DNA of 38,275 nucleotides from Deltaproteobacteria bacterium (lineage in GTDB: Bacteria > Bdellovibrionota > JACOXK01). Shown here piece by piece: positions 26,298 through 33,049 of this stretch. The stretch covers positions 66,970-105,244 of the forward strand of contig JACPKQ010000010.1 of assembly GCA_016186995.1 (NCBI GenBank). The letters are read 5' to 3'. How positions within the stretch are numbered: the stretch's first letter is position 1; each line of letters opens with the position of its first letter. The translations under genes and the position numbers were made by a program. Below the pieces are notes generated by a model. That model was not told where the DNA came from. It saw only the letters and a program-made list of their open reading frames with translations, and made no database searches.

Positions 26298-26306
26298 TTT
26301 TTTATA

Positions 26307-27470
26307 GTGAAAAACATATTTCTTATAAGGTATAGTTCCGAGCTTGCTTTAAAGGGTAAAAATCGAAAAGATTTTGAAACCCTCCTTGTCCAAAATATTA
26401 AAGATAAGTTTCCTAAAAGAACAATTCAATTTAAAAAAGAACATCGGCGTCTTTTTCTAGAGACAGATCTAGATCAAGAAACGGTTAAAGAAAAACTTTT
26501 AAACTTCATAGGAATTGCTTCTTTTAGTCCCGTTACTTTAGCTCCACTTGTACTTGAAGACATTATTGAAACAGCCTTGTGTCTTGTAAAACCACATTTA
26601 AAAACGGCAGATCGAACAAGTTTTAGAGTTGAAACAAAAAGACCTAATAAAAATTTTCCTTTAAGCTCTCCTGACATGAATGGCATTTTGGGTGCTGCTC
26701 TTCATAAACAGTTTCCAGAGATGATGGTTGATTTTGACAATCCAGATATTACTTTAGGGGTCGAAATTAGAGATGATGCAGCCCATCTTTATTTAGAAAA
26801 AATTCAAGGTGGAGGTGGTTTACCTACAGGGTCTTCTGGAAAAATGGTAAGTCTTCTTTCAGGAGGAATTGATTCACCCGTTGCTTCCTGGTTTATGATG
26901 CGCAGAGGGGCAGAAGTTGTTTTTGCAACTTATCATTCACCACCTTTTCTTGAAGAAGAGGCTTATAATAAAATTTTGTCTTTAGCGAAAAAGTTAAGTG
27001 AGTTTCAAACAAGAACGAAAGTTTACCAAGTTTATTTTACGGATGTTCAAAAAGCGATCAAGCTTAATGTCCATGATCGTTATCGAACCCTTATGTATCG
27101 ACGTTTTATGCACCGTATTGCTTCACGCATTGCTGAAAAAGAACAAGCCCAGGCTCTTATTACAGGCGAAGCCTTAGGACAGGTTGCAAGCCAAACCTTA
27201 GAAAATTTGATTTGTATAGGGAGTGCAACAAACTATCTTGTGATGCGGCCTTTGATTGGGTTCGATAAAGAAGAAATTATAAAAACAGCTCGAAAGATTG
27301 GAACCTACGATATTTCAATACAACCTTATGGTGATTGCTGCACCCTTTTTGCACCACAAAACCCTGCTACGAAGGGCAGATTAGAAGATATTTTAGAAAT
27401 CGAAAAAAGTCTTAATGTTGAAGAATTGATCTTGAATGCTCTTGAAAAAACAAAAATCATCACTTTCTAG
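26307..27470 (+). CDS. thiI: tRNA 4-thiouridine synthase ThiI (no rhodanese domain)
   Basis: Adenylates U8 of tRNA and inserts sulfur; in some bacteria also serves thiazole synthesis. N-terminal ferredoxin-like/THUMP region to about residue 165 (RYSSELALKGKNR at 8-20), then the PP-loop domain with SGGIDS at 185-190 and ITGEALGQVASQT at about 285-297. At 387 residues it lacks the C-terminal rhodanese domain of E. coli ThiI (482), as in Bacillus. Cys344-Cys345 (YGDCCTLFAP) lies where E. coli ThiI has its Cys344. Start is GTG 26307, with no ribosome binding site; the N-terminal match to the family is good. A hairpin repeat sits just upstream. Confidence 0.93.
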   Translation: MKNIFLIRYSSELALKGKNRKDFETLLVQNIKDKFPKRTIQFKKEHRRLFLETDLDQETVKEKLLNFIGIASFSPVTLAPLVLEDIIETALCLVKPHLKTADRTSFRVETKRPNKNFPLSSPDMNGILGAALHKQFPEMMVDFDNPDITLGVEIRDDAAHLYLEKIQGGGGLPTGSSGKMVSLLSGGIDSPVASWFMMRRGAEVVFATYHSPPFLEEEAYNKILSLAKKLSEFQTRTKVYQVYFTDVQKAIKLNVHDRYRTLMYRRFMHRIASRIAEKEQAQALITGEALGQVASQTLENLICIGSATNYLVMRPLIGFDKEEIIKTARKIGTYDISIQPYGDCCTLFAPQNPATKGRLEDILEIEKSLNVEELILNALEKTKIITF

Positions 27471-27535
27471 ACGCGAGATCTCTCACTTTTGAATTCATTA
27501 GAAAAGCAGGAAAAGGACACTCTGATTTTTTCATT

Positions 27536-27582
27536 CCCCCCCCTTTCTATGTTTTTCAAAACTATATACTTATCGGGGGGGG
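27536..27582. repeat. C8/G8 inverted homopolymer pair
   Basis: Eight C (27536-27543) and eight G (27575-27582) lie 31 bases apart, downstream of thiI and just before the toxin-antitoxin promoter. They could pair into a GC stem with a long loop. No T tract follows. The G run is followed by CGTAAGT, echoing the run at 20134. Confidence 0.6.
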
Positions 27583-27592
27583 CGTAAGTTTA

Positions 27593-27621
27593 TTGACAAG
27601 TTTCAATTATAAAGGTATTAT
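27593..27621 (+). promoter_or_regulatory. Toxin-antitoxin promoter, leaderless
   Basis: Perfect -35 TTGACA (27593-27598), 17-base spacer, -10 TATTAT (27616-27621), then only six bases to the ATG at 27628. Counting the last -10 base as position -7 puts the first transcribed base on the A of the ATG. No ribosome binding site exists. This is the strongest leaderless candidate in the window. Confidence 0.75.
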
Positions 27622-27641
27622 AAAAGTATGAAATATAATAC
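27615..27641 (+). promoter_or_regulatory. Candidate autoregulatory operator of the toxin-antitoxin operon
   Basis: Perfect 8-bp inverted repeat GTATTATA (27615-27622) and TATAATAC (27634-27641) with an 11-base centre. It covers the -10 box, the transcription start and the first codons. RHH antitoxins usually repress their own promoter through such repeats, so this is the likely binding site. Confidence 0.55.
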
Positions 27642-27882
27642 AAATAAAAAATCTAGTATTACTCTTCCACCCCAAGAGCTTGAAGTTGTCAAAAAACTTA
27701 TGAAATCTTTAAAGGTTAAAAGTAAGGTTGAAATTATTAGAAAAGGGCTTTTTATGCTCAAAGCTCAAACAGATCGTAAAGAACTTAAAAAAGCTTTTGC
27801 AGAGGCCGCAAAAATAACTAGAAAAGAGCTTAAAAAAGAGATTGAAGAGCTAGATCACCTCAGTGGCGAAGGGTTAGATTAA
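27628..27882 (+). CDS. Ribbon-helix-helix antitoxin
   Basis: Small 84-residue protein whose residues 8-48 follow the RHH pattern: a short strand (SSITLPP), then two helices (LEVVKKLMKSLKVK, and SKVEIIRKGLFMLK). The rest is a charged helix (KELKKAFAEAAKITRKELKKE) suited to wrapping the toxin. It would bind DNA as a dimer and neutralise the MazF-like toxin, whose GTG follows the antitoxin stop directly. Promoter and operator overlap the start codon. The antitoxin is not MazE-like in fold, an RHH-MazF pairing that is known elsewhere. Confidence 0.8.
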   Translation: MKYNTNKKSSITLPPQELEVVKKLMKSLKVKSKVEIIRKGLFMLKAQTDRKELKKAFAEAAKITRKELKKEIEELDHLSGEGLD

Positions 27883-28224
27883 GTGGAAATCTCTCATGGC
27901 TATCTCTACCTGGCAGATTTGAGTCCTCGCTTTGGAAGCGAATCTGGTAAAGTTCGACCCGTTCTTGTCATACAAACAGATTTACTTAATGAAGAAATTC
28001 ACCCATCAACATGGATTCTCCCTTGCACTACGAGACTAGCCGGGGAAAATATATTAAGGGTGACGCTGCCAAAGAATATTGCTGGAAACAGTGAAAGCTG
28101 TGAAATTATGATTGATCAGAGTAGGGCTATTGATAATAAGCGTTTTAAGAAAAAACTTAAACCTCTTCCCAAAATTGTTCTTAAAGAAGTTAAAGAAAAA
28201 CTTAAGTTTTTAGGTGAGCTTTAA
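27883..28224 (+). CDS. MazF/PemK-type mRNA interferase toxin
   Basis: Probable sequence-specific, ribosome-independent endoribonuclease. The 113 residues show the family order: GYLYLADLSPRFGSESGKVRPVLVI-type strand region at 5-29 (with the conserved GSE-x-GK-x-RPVLV), the WILPCTTR motif at about 44-51 with Thr/Cys near the active site, and the MIDQSRAID motif at about 81-89. The start is GTG, immediately after the antitoxin TAA with no gap, so translation is coupled. No damage is visible; the toxin should be active. The cut site cannot be predicted. Confidence 0.88.
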   Translation: MEISHGYLYLADLSPRFGSESGKVRPVLVIQTDLLNEEIHPSTWILPCTTRLAGENILRVTLPKNIAGNSESCEIMIDQSRAIDNKRFKKKLKPLPKIVLKEVKEKLKFLGEL

Positions 28225-28296
28225 AGTATCGTTTTTCTTTAACTTGTAACTTTTAACCCTTTCATATAGGTATTTGAGCCACGTAAGAAGGCTTAA

Positions 28297-30141
28297 ATGG
28301 AAACCTATAAAAAACCTCTTCTTAAGGATAGACGTTTTTGGCCTAGCTTTTGGACTCAGTTTGCAGGAGCATTTAATGATAATGTTTTCAAAAATGCCCT
28401 TGTTATTCTTATCACTTATAAATCTTATACTTTATCTTCCTTAACTCCAGAACAAATGGTGGCACTTTGTGGTGGGCTTTTTATTGTACCATTTTTTCTT
28501 TTTTCTGCATTAGCGGGGCAGCTTTCGGACAAGTTTGCAAAACACAAGCTTATGGTTTGGGTGAAGGTGGGTGAAATATGTTGCATGATTGTGGGTGCTT
28601 TTGGATTTTATTGTGAAAGTATTAATCTTTTACTACTCACCCTCTTTTTTATGGGAACACAGTCGGCTTTTTTTGGCCCAGTCAAATATAGTGTATTGCC
28701 CGAGCTTGTTCGCGAAGAAGAATTAGTACAGGGAAATGCTTTAGTAGAGTTAGGAACCTTTTTAGCTATTCTTCTCGGAACTATTACAGGTGGTATTCTC
28801 ATTGGGGTGAAGGTGGGTGCTCTTTGGGTAAGTGTCATTACAATAGTCATTGCGATTCTTGGTACGTGGACTTCTTGGTTTGTAAACCCATTGCCTCCAA
28901 GAAACCCAATGCTTCACATTCGTTATGGTCTTATAAAACCAACATGGGAAATCATTAAAATTGCTAAAGAAGTTAAAAGTATTTGGCATTCTGTTCTAGG
29001 AATTTCGTGGTTTTGGTTTTTAGGAGCTGCCCTTCTTTCTATGTTTCCTATTTATGTCAAAGATGTACTTCATGCAGATGAAAAAGTTGTAACTCTTTTT
29101 CTTGCTATGTTTAGTGTGGGCGTGGGTGTTGGATCTATGCTGTGTGAAAAAATGAGCCGAGAACGATTAGAACTAGGTTTAGTTCCATTGGGTTCTATTG
29201 GAATGAGTTTTTTTGTGATTGATCTTTTCTTCGTAGGAAAACCAAGCTGGGCTTTAAGTGAGGGCCCTCTTTTTACTTTAAGCCAGTTTGTTTTCTTTCC
29301 CTCTGGGTGGAGGATACTTCTCGATTTACTTTTGTTTTCTGTTTTTGCTGGGTTTTTTATTATTCCGCTTTATACTTTTATTCAACAGCGTTCTGAAACA
29401 AAAATTCGTTCTCGAGTCATTGCGGCCAACAATATTATCAATTCACTTTTTATGGTTGGAACAAGTATTGTTTTAGCAGTTCTTTATGGTTTTGGATTTA
29501 ATGCCATAGAACTCTTTTTATTTTTTGGTGTGTTAAATATTCTTGTTGCTATTTATATTTACACAGTTATCCCCGAGTTTTTGCTCCGATTTGCCTGTGT
29601 TATTATGACACGGCTTGTTTATAGGCTTGAAGTAAAAGGAATTCGTAACATTCCACAAGAGGGCCCTGCTGTTATTGTTTCAAATCATGTTACTTTTATT
29701 GATTGGCTTTTTATTGCCGCTGTCGTTAAACGGCCCGTTCGTTTTGTCATGCATTATGAATGTGCTAACATGCCTTTACTTAAATTTCTTTTTCGTAATG
29801 AGAAAGTCATTCCTATTGCAGGACACAAGGAAGACCCACACATTTTAGAAGAAGCATTGAAAAAAATTTCTATAGAATTAAGTTCGGGTGAGCTTGTGTG
29901 CATTTTTCCAGAGGGTATGATTACTCGTATTGAAAAAATTATAGCTCAAAACCCAGTTCCTGTTATTCCACTTACTCTTCATGGACTTTCTAAACCAAGC
30001 GTTGCTTTGAAAAACATATGGCGCAAAGTGGGTATTCACATAAACTCGCCCATTCACCCCCAAAACGTAACGGCAGGTAGTTTAGAAGAAATGGCACGAG
30101 CTTCACTTAAAGAAGTTCAAGAAAGTATACAGGTTTCTTAG
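28297..30141 (+). CDS. Fused MFS lysophospholipid transporter (LplT-like) and PlsC acyltransferase
   Basis: Residues 1-430 are an MFS transporter with about 12 spans; the start (WPSFWTQFAGAFNDNVFKNAL) is typical of LplT. Residues 440-614 are a PlsC/LPLAT acyltransferase with the H-x4-D motif NHVTFID (His464, Asp469) and FPEG (537-540). In E. coli, LplT and Aas are separate and Aas also has an acyl-ACP synthetase domain. Here that third domain is absent. The protein would flip lysophospholipid inward and re-acylate it. AAGAAGG lies about five bases before the ATG. It appears monocistronic. Confidence 0.9.
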   Translation: METYKKPLLKDRRFWPSFWTQFAGAFNDNVFKNALVILITYKSYTLSSLTPEQMVALCGGLFIVPFFLFSALAGQLSDKFAKHKLMVWVKVGEICCMIVGAFGFYCESINLLLLTLFFMGTQSAFFGPVKYSVLPELVREEELVQGNALVELGTFLAILLGTITGGILIGVKVGALWVSVITIVIAILGTWTSWFVNPLPPRNPMLHIRYGLIKPTWEIIKIAKEVKSIWHSVLGISWFWFLGAALLSMFPIYVKDVLHADEKVVTLFLAMFSVGVGVGSMLCEKMSRERLELGLVPLGSIGMSFFVIDLFFVGKPSWALSEGPLFTLSQFVFFPSGWRILLDLLLFSVFAGFFIIPLYTFIQQRSETKIRSRVIAANNIINSLFMVGTSIVLAVLYGFGFNAIELFLFFGVLNILVAIYIYTVIPEFLLRFACVIMTRLVYRLEVKGIRNIPQEGPAVIVSNHVTFIDWLFIAAVVKRPVRFVMHYECANMPLLKFLFRNEKVIPIAGHKEDPHILEEALKKISIELSSGELVCIFPEGMITRIEKIIAQNPVPVIPLTLHGLSKPSVALKNIWRKVGIHINSPIHPQNVTAGSLEEMARASLKEVQESIQVS

Positions 30142-30260
30142 AAAACTCAGAGTAAGTTGCTAAACTAAAAAAATATAATTTAGAACCCTTTCAAGAATAT
30201 AAAAAAAGAATGAACTCTCATTGTTTTTAGTTATCTATTACATGCTGGTATCGACACCTC

Positions 30261-30309
30261 GTCATTGCGATTGTTCTCTCTGTCATTGCGAGCGCAGCGA
30301 AGCAATCTC
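30261..30309. repeat. GTCATTGCGAG-type repeats left of the GIY-YIG gene
   Basis: A short copy GTCATTGCGA (30261-30270) and a fuller copy running from GTCATTGCGAG (30282) to GCAATCTC (30309). The latter is the inverted counterpart of the copy at 30677-30714. The following bases to 30316 are also found inverted between oppB and oppC (8744-8758). Confidence 0.8.
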
Positions 30310-30359
30310 ATCAAAATGAAAGCTGACAAGCTTTTATTTTGATGTAATACAAGGCGCTA

Positions 30360-30644
30360 ATGAAGAATGGGTATGTTTATATTTTAACAAATAAATTCAA
30401 TAGGGTTCTTTATATTGGCGTTACAAGTAACTTGAGTAGAAGAATGGAAGAACACAAATTAAAGTTAGTTGAAGGCTTTACTAAGAAGTATAACCTCTCG
30501 AAATTAGTATATTTTGAAGAGCTTCCAAGTATTATTGAAGCTATAGAAGCTGAAAAGAAAATTAAAGCAGGTTCAAGGAAAAAGAAACTAGAACTGATTA
30601 AAAAAGTGAATCCTCAATGGACTGACTTATCACAATCATTATAA
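30360..30644 (+). CDS. Single-domain GIY-YIG nuclease-like protein
   Basis: The 94 residues form one GIY-YIG domain: GYVYILTN (4-11) and LYIGVTSNLSRRMEEHK (17-33) give the Tyr, the Tyr-Ile-Gly and the catalytic Arg, and Glu62 or Glu65 (EAIEAEKKIK) supplies the acidic metal ligand. This belongs with COG2827/YhbQ-like small proteins, whose role is poorly known. Such genes commonly lie beside short palindromic repeats, as this one does on both sides. AAGG lies five bases before the ATG. Start and length are normal and no damage is seen. Confidence 0.88.
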   Translation: MKNGYVYILTNKFNRVLYIGVTSNLSRRMEEHKLKLVEGFTKKYNLSKLVYFEELPSIIEAIEAEKKIKAGSRKKKLELIKKVNPQWTDLSQSL

Positions 30645-30650
30645 ACAAAT

Positions 30651-30714
30651 CTCCTAGAATCTTTTCAAGATTCTAGGAGATTGCCACGTCGCCCTTTGGG
30701 CTCCTCGCAATGAC
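30651..30714. repeat. Long hairpin and GTCATTGCGAG-type repeat right of the GIY-YIG gene
   Basis: Starts six bases after the GIY-YIG stop codon. First a perfect 13-bp stem CTCCTAGAATCTT / AAGATTCTAGGAG with a 3-base loop (30651-30679). Overlapping it, 30677-30714 (GAGATTGCCACG...CTCCTCGCAATGAC) is the inverted form of the left repeat at 30282-30309. The hairpin may also stop transcription, although no T run follows. Confidence 0.85.
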
Positions 30715-30772
30715 AAACAAAAACACACAATGACGGGAGTGCACACTTCAACTAGAAGCAGAGACGACGAGA

Positions 30773-30815
30773 TCCCCGCTGGAGCCTGTCCTCGACCTGA
30801 TCGGGGACGGGGATG
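30773..30815. repeat. REP-like double hairpin
   Basis: Outer arms ATCCCCG (30773-30779) and CGGGGAT (30809-30815); inner arms TCCTCGA (30790-30796) and TCGGGGA (30802-30808) around a 5-base loop, with one G-T pair. GC-rich against an AT-rich background. The rest of 30645-30910 holds the repeat described just before it and the thioesterase promoter; no gene. Confidence 0.7.
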
Positions 30816-30874
30816 GCATAAAAAATTTCAGCCTGTTGTTCATGCATTTTTAGTAAGGAAAAAACTGCTGCTGA

Positions 30875-30903
30875 TTGATTTATTGTTTTTCCTCGGGTAT
30901 TTA
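30875..30903 (+). promoter_or_regulatory. Thioesterase promoter predicted to give a leaderless mRNA
   Basis: TTGATT (30875-30880), 17-base spacer, TATTTA (30898-30903), then seven bases to the ATG at 30911. The predicted transcript starts one base before the ATG and there is no ribosome binding site. Confidence 0.55.
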
Positions 30904-30910
30904 AAAACAT

Positions 30911-31378
30911 ATGTCTCAAGAAAAAAGCTTACAAGAAAAATATGCACCCAAGTCTATTTGCTTTGGTTGTGGTCCGGCCAATGAGAAAGGTTTAAGAATC
31001 AGAAGTTTTCCAAAGGATGATGTGGTGGTTTGTGATTTTAAACCAGAAGAACACCACAGGGCTTTTCCGGGTATGCTTAATGGTGGCATTGCAGGGGCTC
31101 TTTTAGATTGTCATTCTAATTGGGCGGCTGCGTGGCATTACATGCAAGTAAACAAATTAGAAAAACCAAATAGCACAGTGACAGCTGAGTTTTCTGTAAG
31201 GCTTTTAAAACCCGTTCCTTCCGATAAAGTTCTTCATTTAGAAGCAAGGGTGGTTGAAAATAAAGGGCGAAAAATGAAAGTTGATGCAGAGCTTAAAGCC
31301 GACGGTGAAACATGTGCGACGTGCAAAGGTCTTTTTGTTGCTGTAAAGCCGGGTCACCCAGCTTATGATCGTTGGTAA
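30911..31378 (+). CDS. PaaI-family hotdog thioesterase
   Basis: Predicted acyl-CoA thioesterase, 155 residues. The N-terminus has Cys17-x2-Cys20 in ICFGCGPANEKGLRI, a common prelude in this branch. The hotdog core helix motif is FPGMLNGGIAGALLDCHSN (residues 52-70), with Asn57-Gly-Gly replacing the usual His-Gly-Gly and Asp66 as the catalytic acid. TVTAEFSVRLLKPVP fits the following strands. Substrate is unknown. It converges with the tandem ThyX gene, with ten bases between stop codons. Confidence 0.85.
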   Translation: MSQEKSLQEKYAPKSICFGCGPANEKGLRIRSFPKDDVVVCDFKPEEHHRAFPGMLNGGIAGALLDCHSNWAAAWHYMQVNKLEKPNSTVTAEFSVRLLKPVPSDKVLHLEARVVENKGRKMKVDAELKADGETCATCKGLFVAVKPGHPAYDRW

Positions 31379-31388
31379 TCGGAGAGAT

Positions 31389-32969
31389 TTAAATGAGTCT
31401 CTTATATTCTTTAATTTCTTTTCTCCACACAGGAACCCCGCAGTAACGATCCCCTTCAGGGCAATAGGGTTTTTTCTCTGCCTGTTTTCGAAGATAACAA
31501 GGCGCAAGAATGTGTTTTCCTATAAGAGGAAAAACTTGATTTACTTGAACAAGCTCATCAATGCTTGAATAAAAAATTTCTTCTTGTGCGTTATAACATG
31601 TTCTTAATTTCCACTTATGATGAAAGTTTAAAAGATCTCCTGATTCTTCAAACCGAATAGCATGAGCATTAGGTAAAAGATAATGTGCATTTTCAAAGCT
31701 TTCACCTTTTTCTAAAAGTTGGTTGATGGCTTTATAAGAATTTTCCATTGTTTTTTCATAAACCTCTTCAGCCTGAGGAGTTTGTTTGATAACAAGTGGC
31801 GTAATGTAATCGGGCTTTCCATGATAGTGCGTTTCAAGCACAGGGCGAGAGCCGGGGGTCATTCTATGACGTTGTTCTTGCGAATCGGCTGTGTGGCTTA
31901 GTTTTTTTCTAAAAGTAAAATGAACATGGCACAGTGCACGAGAAAGCTTTGTGTGCATGTTTGGATTTAAAGTATCAGAAAGATAAGGATTGTATTTTGG
32001 GTTTAACACCCTTTCGATGGCCTCATGGTCTGGAAGATTTTTGTGAGGAATACCCAAGATAGTTCTTACAGACCTTGCTAAGGTATGTTCTGCATTTATT
32101 TTATAATCAATGAGTTTCGACCAACGCCCTTCAAGTGTGTGATCAAATTCTTTTGTAAAACTACTGGATTCCAGCTTTCGCTGGAATGACATAGAGGGTG
32201 TTGTTCCAAACTCTTCCATCAGTTTAAATTCTGGAGTTGCTTCAAGTGGATAAGGATCTTGCAATTCTTTTTCAAAAAGTGGGTCGTGTTTTCTAACTTC
32301 ACTAATCATTTGATCGATCACAAGTTTTTGCTCGCAGGGTGTGTCAAAGATGGAAGCCATTTTATAATAACGCATTAAGGTAAGGGCACTAATGGTGTGA
32401 TAAAGATAAGCATGCGTTGCGATGGGTAAACAATAACGGGCGACTTCGTAAGTTTTTTTAAGAACAAGTGGGCCCCACTTTTCTCTATTTTTAAGTCTGT
32501 GTGGAAATATTTTGTAATATTCTTTTTGAATAGTTGGTTTTACAAGTTCAATCAGTTGATTATAATTTTCCATTTGCATGGAAAGTGCATCTTCATAAAT
32601 TTTTAGGTTTTCACTTTTAAGATCTGGAATATGAAAGTTATCAGGTTGCACCCTTACATATCTTTGAGAAACCTGTTCTGAATTATAAAATGGGTGAGAG
32701 TGCAAAAAACTCCAAATAAAACTTCGTGACACGGCATCCATACTAAAAACAAAGTGGGCATGCTGGCGTGTTGTGAGGTGCCCTGCTTCAAGTGTGCTTT
32801 GCGCAATGCGGTCTCTTAAGGCACGTGATTTTTCATCTTTATCAACTTCTTCTGGAGTAATAATACCCTTTGATGAATAGCAGGTTCTTGCTGTAGCTAT
32901 GGAAAGATTGTAGGGTTTTGGAATGATCTCGATCAACTTGATTTTGGGAGATTTACGATTGAATTCCAT
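31389..32969 (-). CDS. Tandem ThyX-like protein (FAD-dependent thymidylate synthase family, two domains)
   Basis: ThyX makes dTMP from dUMP with flavin; a standard chain has 220-250 residues and works as a tetramer. This one has 526 residues, with two ThyX-like halves. The N-half (about 10-245) includes ARTCYSSKG, EAGHLTTRQHAHFVF and the signature region HSHPFYNSEQVSQRYV (90-105). His92, Ser101, Arg103 and Tyr104 are kept there but both Arg of RHR are lost. The C-half (about 275-526) includes EHTLARSVRTILG, RHRMTPGSRP (367-376) and LPNAHAIRF. Residues 260-268 (MSFQRKLES) come from a hairpin repeat inserted between the halves. Whether it makes dTMP is uncertain. Confidence 0.8.
   Translation of the reverse strand: MEFNRKSPKIKLIEIIPKPYNLSIATARTCYSSKGIITPEEVDKDEKSRALRDRIAQSTLEAGHLTTRQHAHFVFSMDAVSRSFIWSFLHSHPFYNSEQVSQRYVRVQPDNFHIPDLKSENLKIYEDALSMQMENYNQLIELVKPTIQKEYYKIFPHRLKNREKWGPLVLKKTYEVARYCLPIATHAYLYHTISALTLMRYYKMASIFDTPCEQKLVIDQMISEVRKHDPLFEKELQDPYPLEATPEFKLMEEFGTTPSMSFQRKLESSSFTKEFDHTLEGRWSKLIDYKINAEHTLARSVRTILGIPHKNLPDHEAIERVLNPKYNPYLSDTLNPNMHTKLSRALCHVHFTFRKKLSHTADSQEQRHRMTPGSRPVLETHYHGKPDYITPLVIKQTPQAEEVYEKTMENSYKAINQLLEKGESFENAHYLLPNAHAIRFEESGDLLNFHHKWKLRTCYNAQEEIFYSSIDELVQVNQVFPLIGKHILAPCYLRKQAEKKPYCPEGDRYCGVPVWRKEIKEYKRLI
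32164..32190 (-). repeat. Hairpin repeat inserted in the ThyX-like coding sequence
   Basis: Perfect 8-bp stem ATTCCAGC-tttc-GCTGGAAT (32168-32187), flanked by CTGG and GAC, the same family as the intergenic copies at 19991 and 38155. It is in frame and is read as MSFQRKLES in the linker between the two ThyX-like halves. Confidence 0.85.
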
Positions 32970-32976
32970 GGCTTAT

Positions 32977-33005
32977 AAAGTAATCAATGAAGATGGGTAC
33001 TGCAA
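32977..33005 (-). promoter_or_regulatory. Candidate leaderless promoter of the tandem thyX gene
   Basis: On the minus strand TTGCAG (33005-33000), 17 bases, TACTTT (32982-32977), seven bases, ATG at 32969. Individually weak (three of six at each box), but the geometry repeats that of the other start-proximal promoters. Confidence 0.35.
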
Positions 33006-33013
33006 GGGCTTAC

Positions 33014-33041
33014 TTGCAATTAACATAGGTTTTGATAATAA
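33014..33041 (+). promoter_or_regulatory. Candidate leaderless promoter of panD-polX-nth
   Basis: TTGCAA (33014-33019), 16 bases, TAATAA (33036-33041) preceded by TGA as an extended -10, then eight bases to the panD ATG at 33050. It lies back to back with the thyX promoter. Confidence 0.4.
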
Positions 33042-33049
33042 AGAAAGCA

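Noticed and set aside
30240-30815. CRISPR array
   Set aside because: Repeats are few, mixed in family and orientation, palindromic and irregularly spaced; no cas genes.
30730-30984. 84-codon frame before and into the thioesterase gene
   Set aside because: Runs through the REP-like hairpin and overlaps the clear thioesterase N-terminus in another frame.
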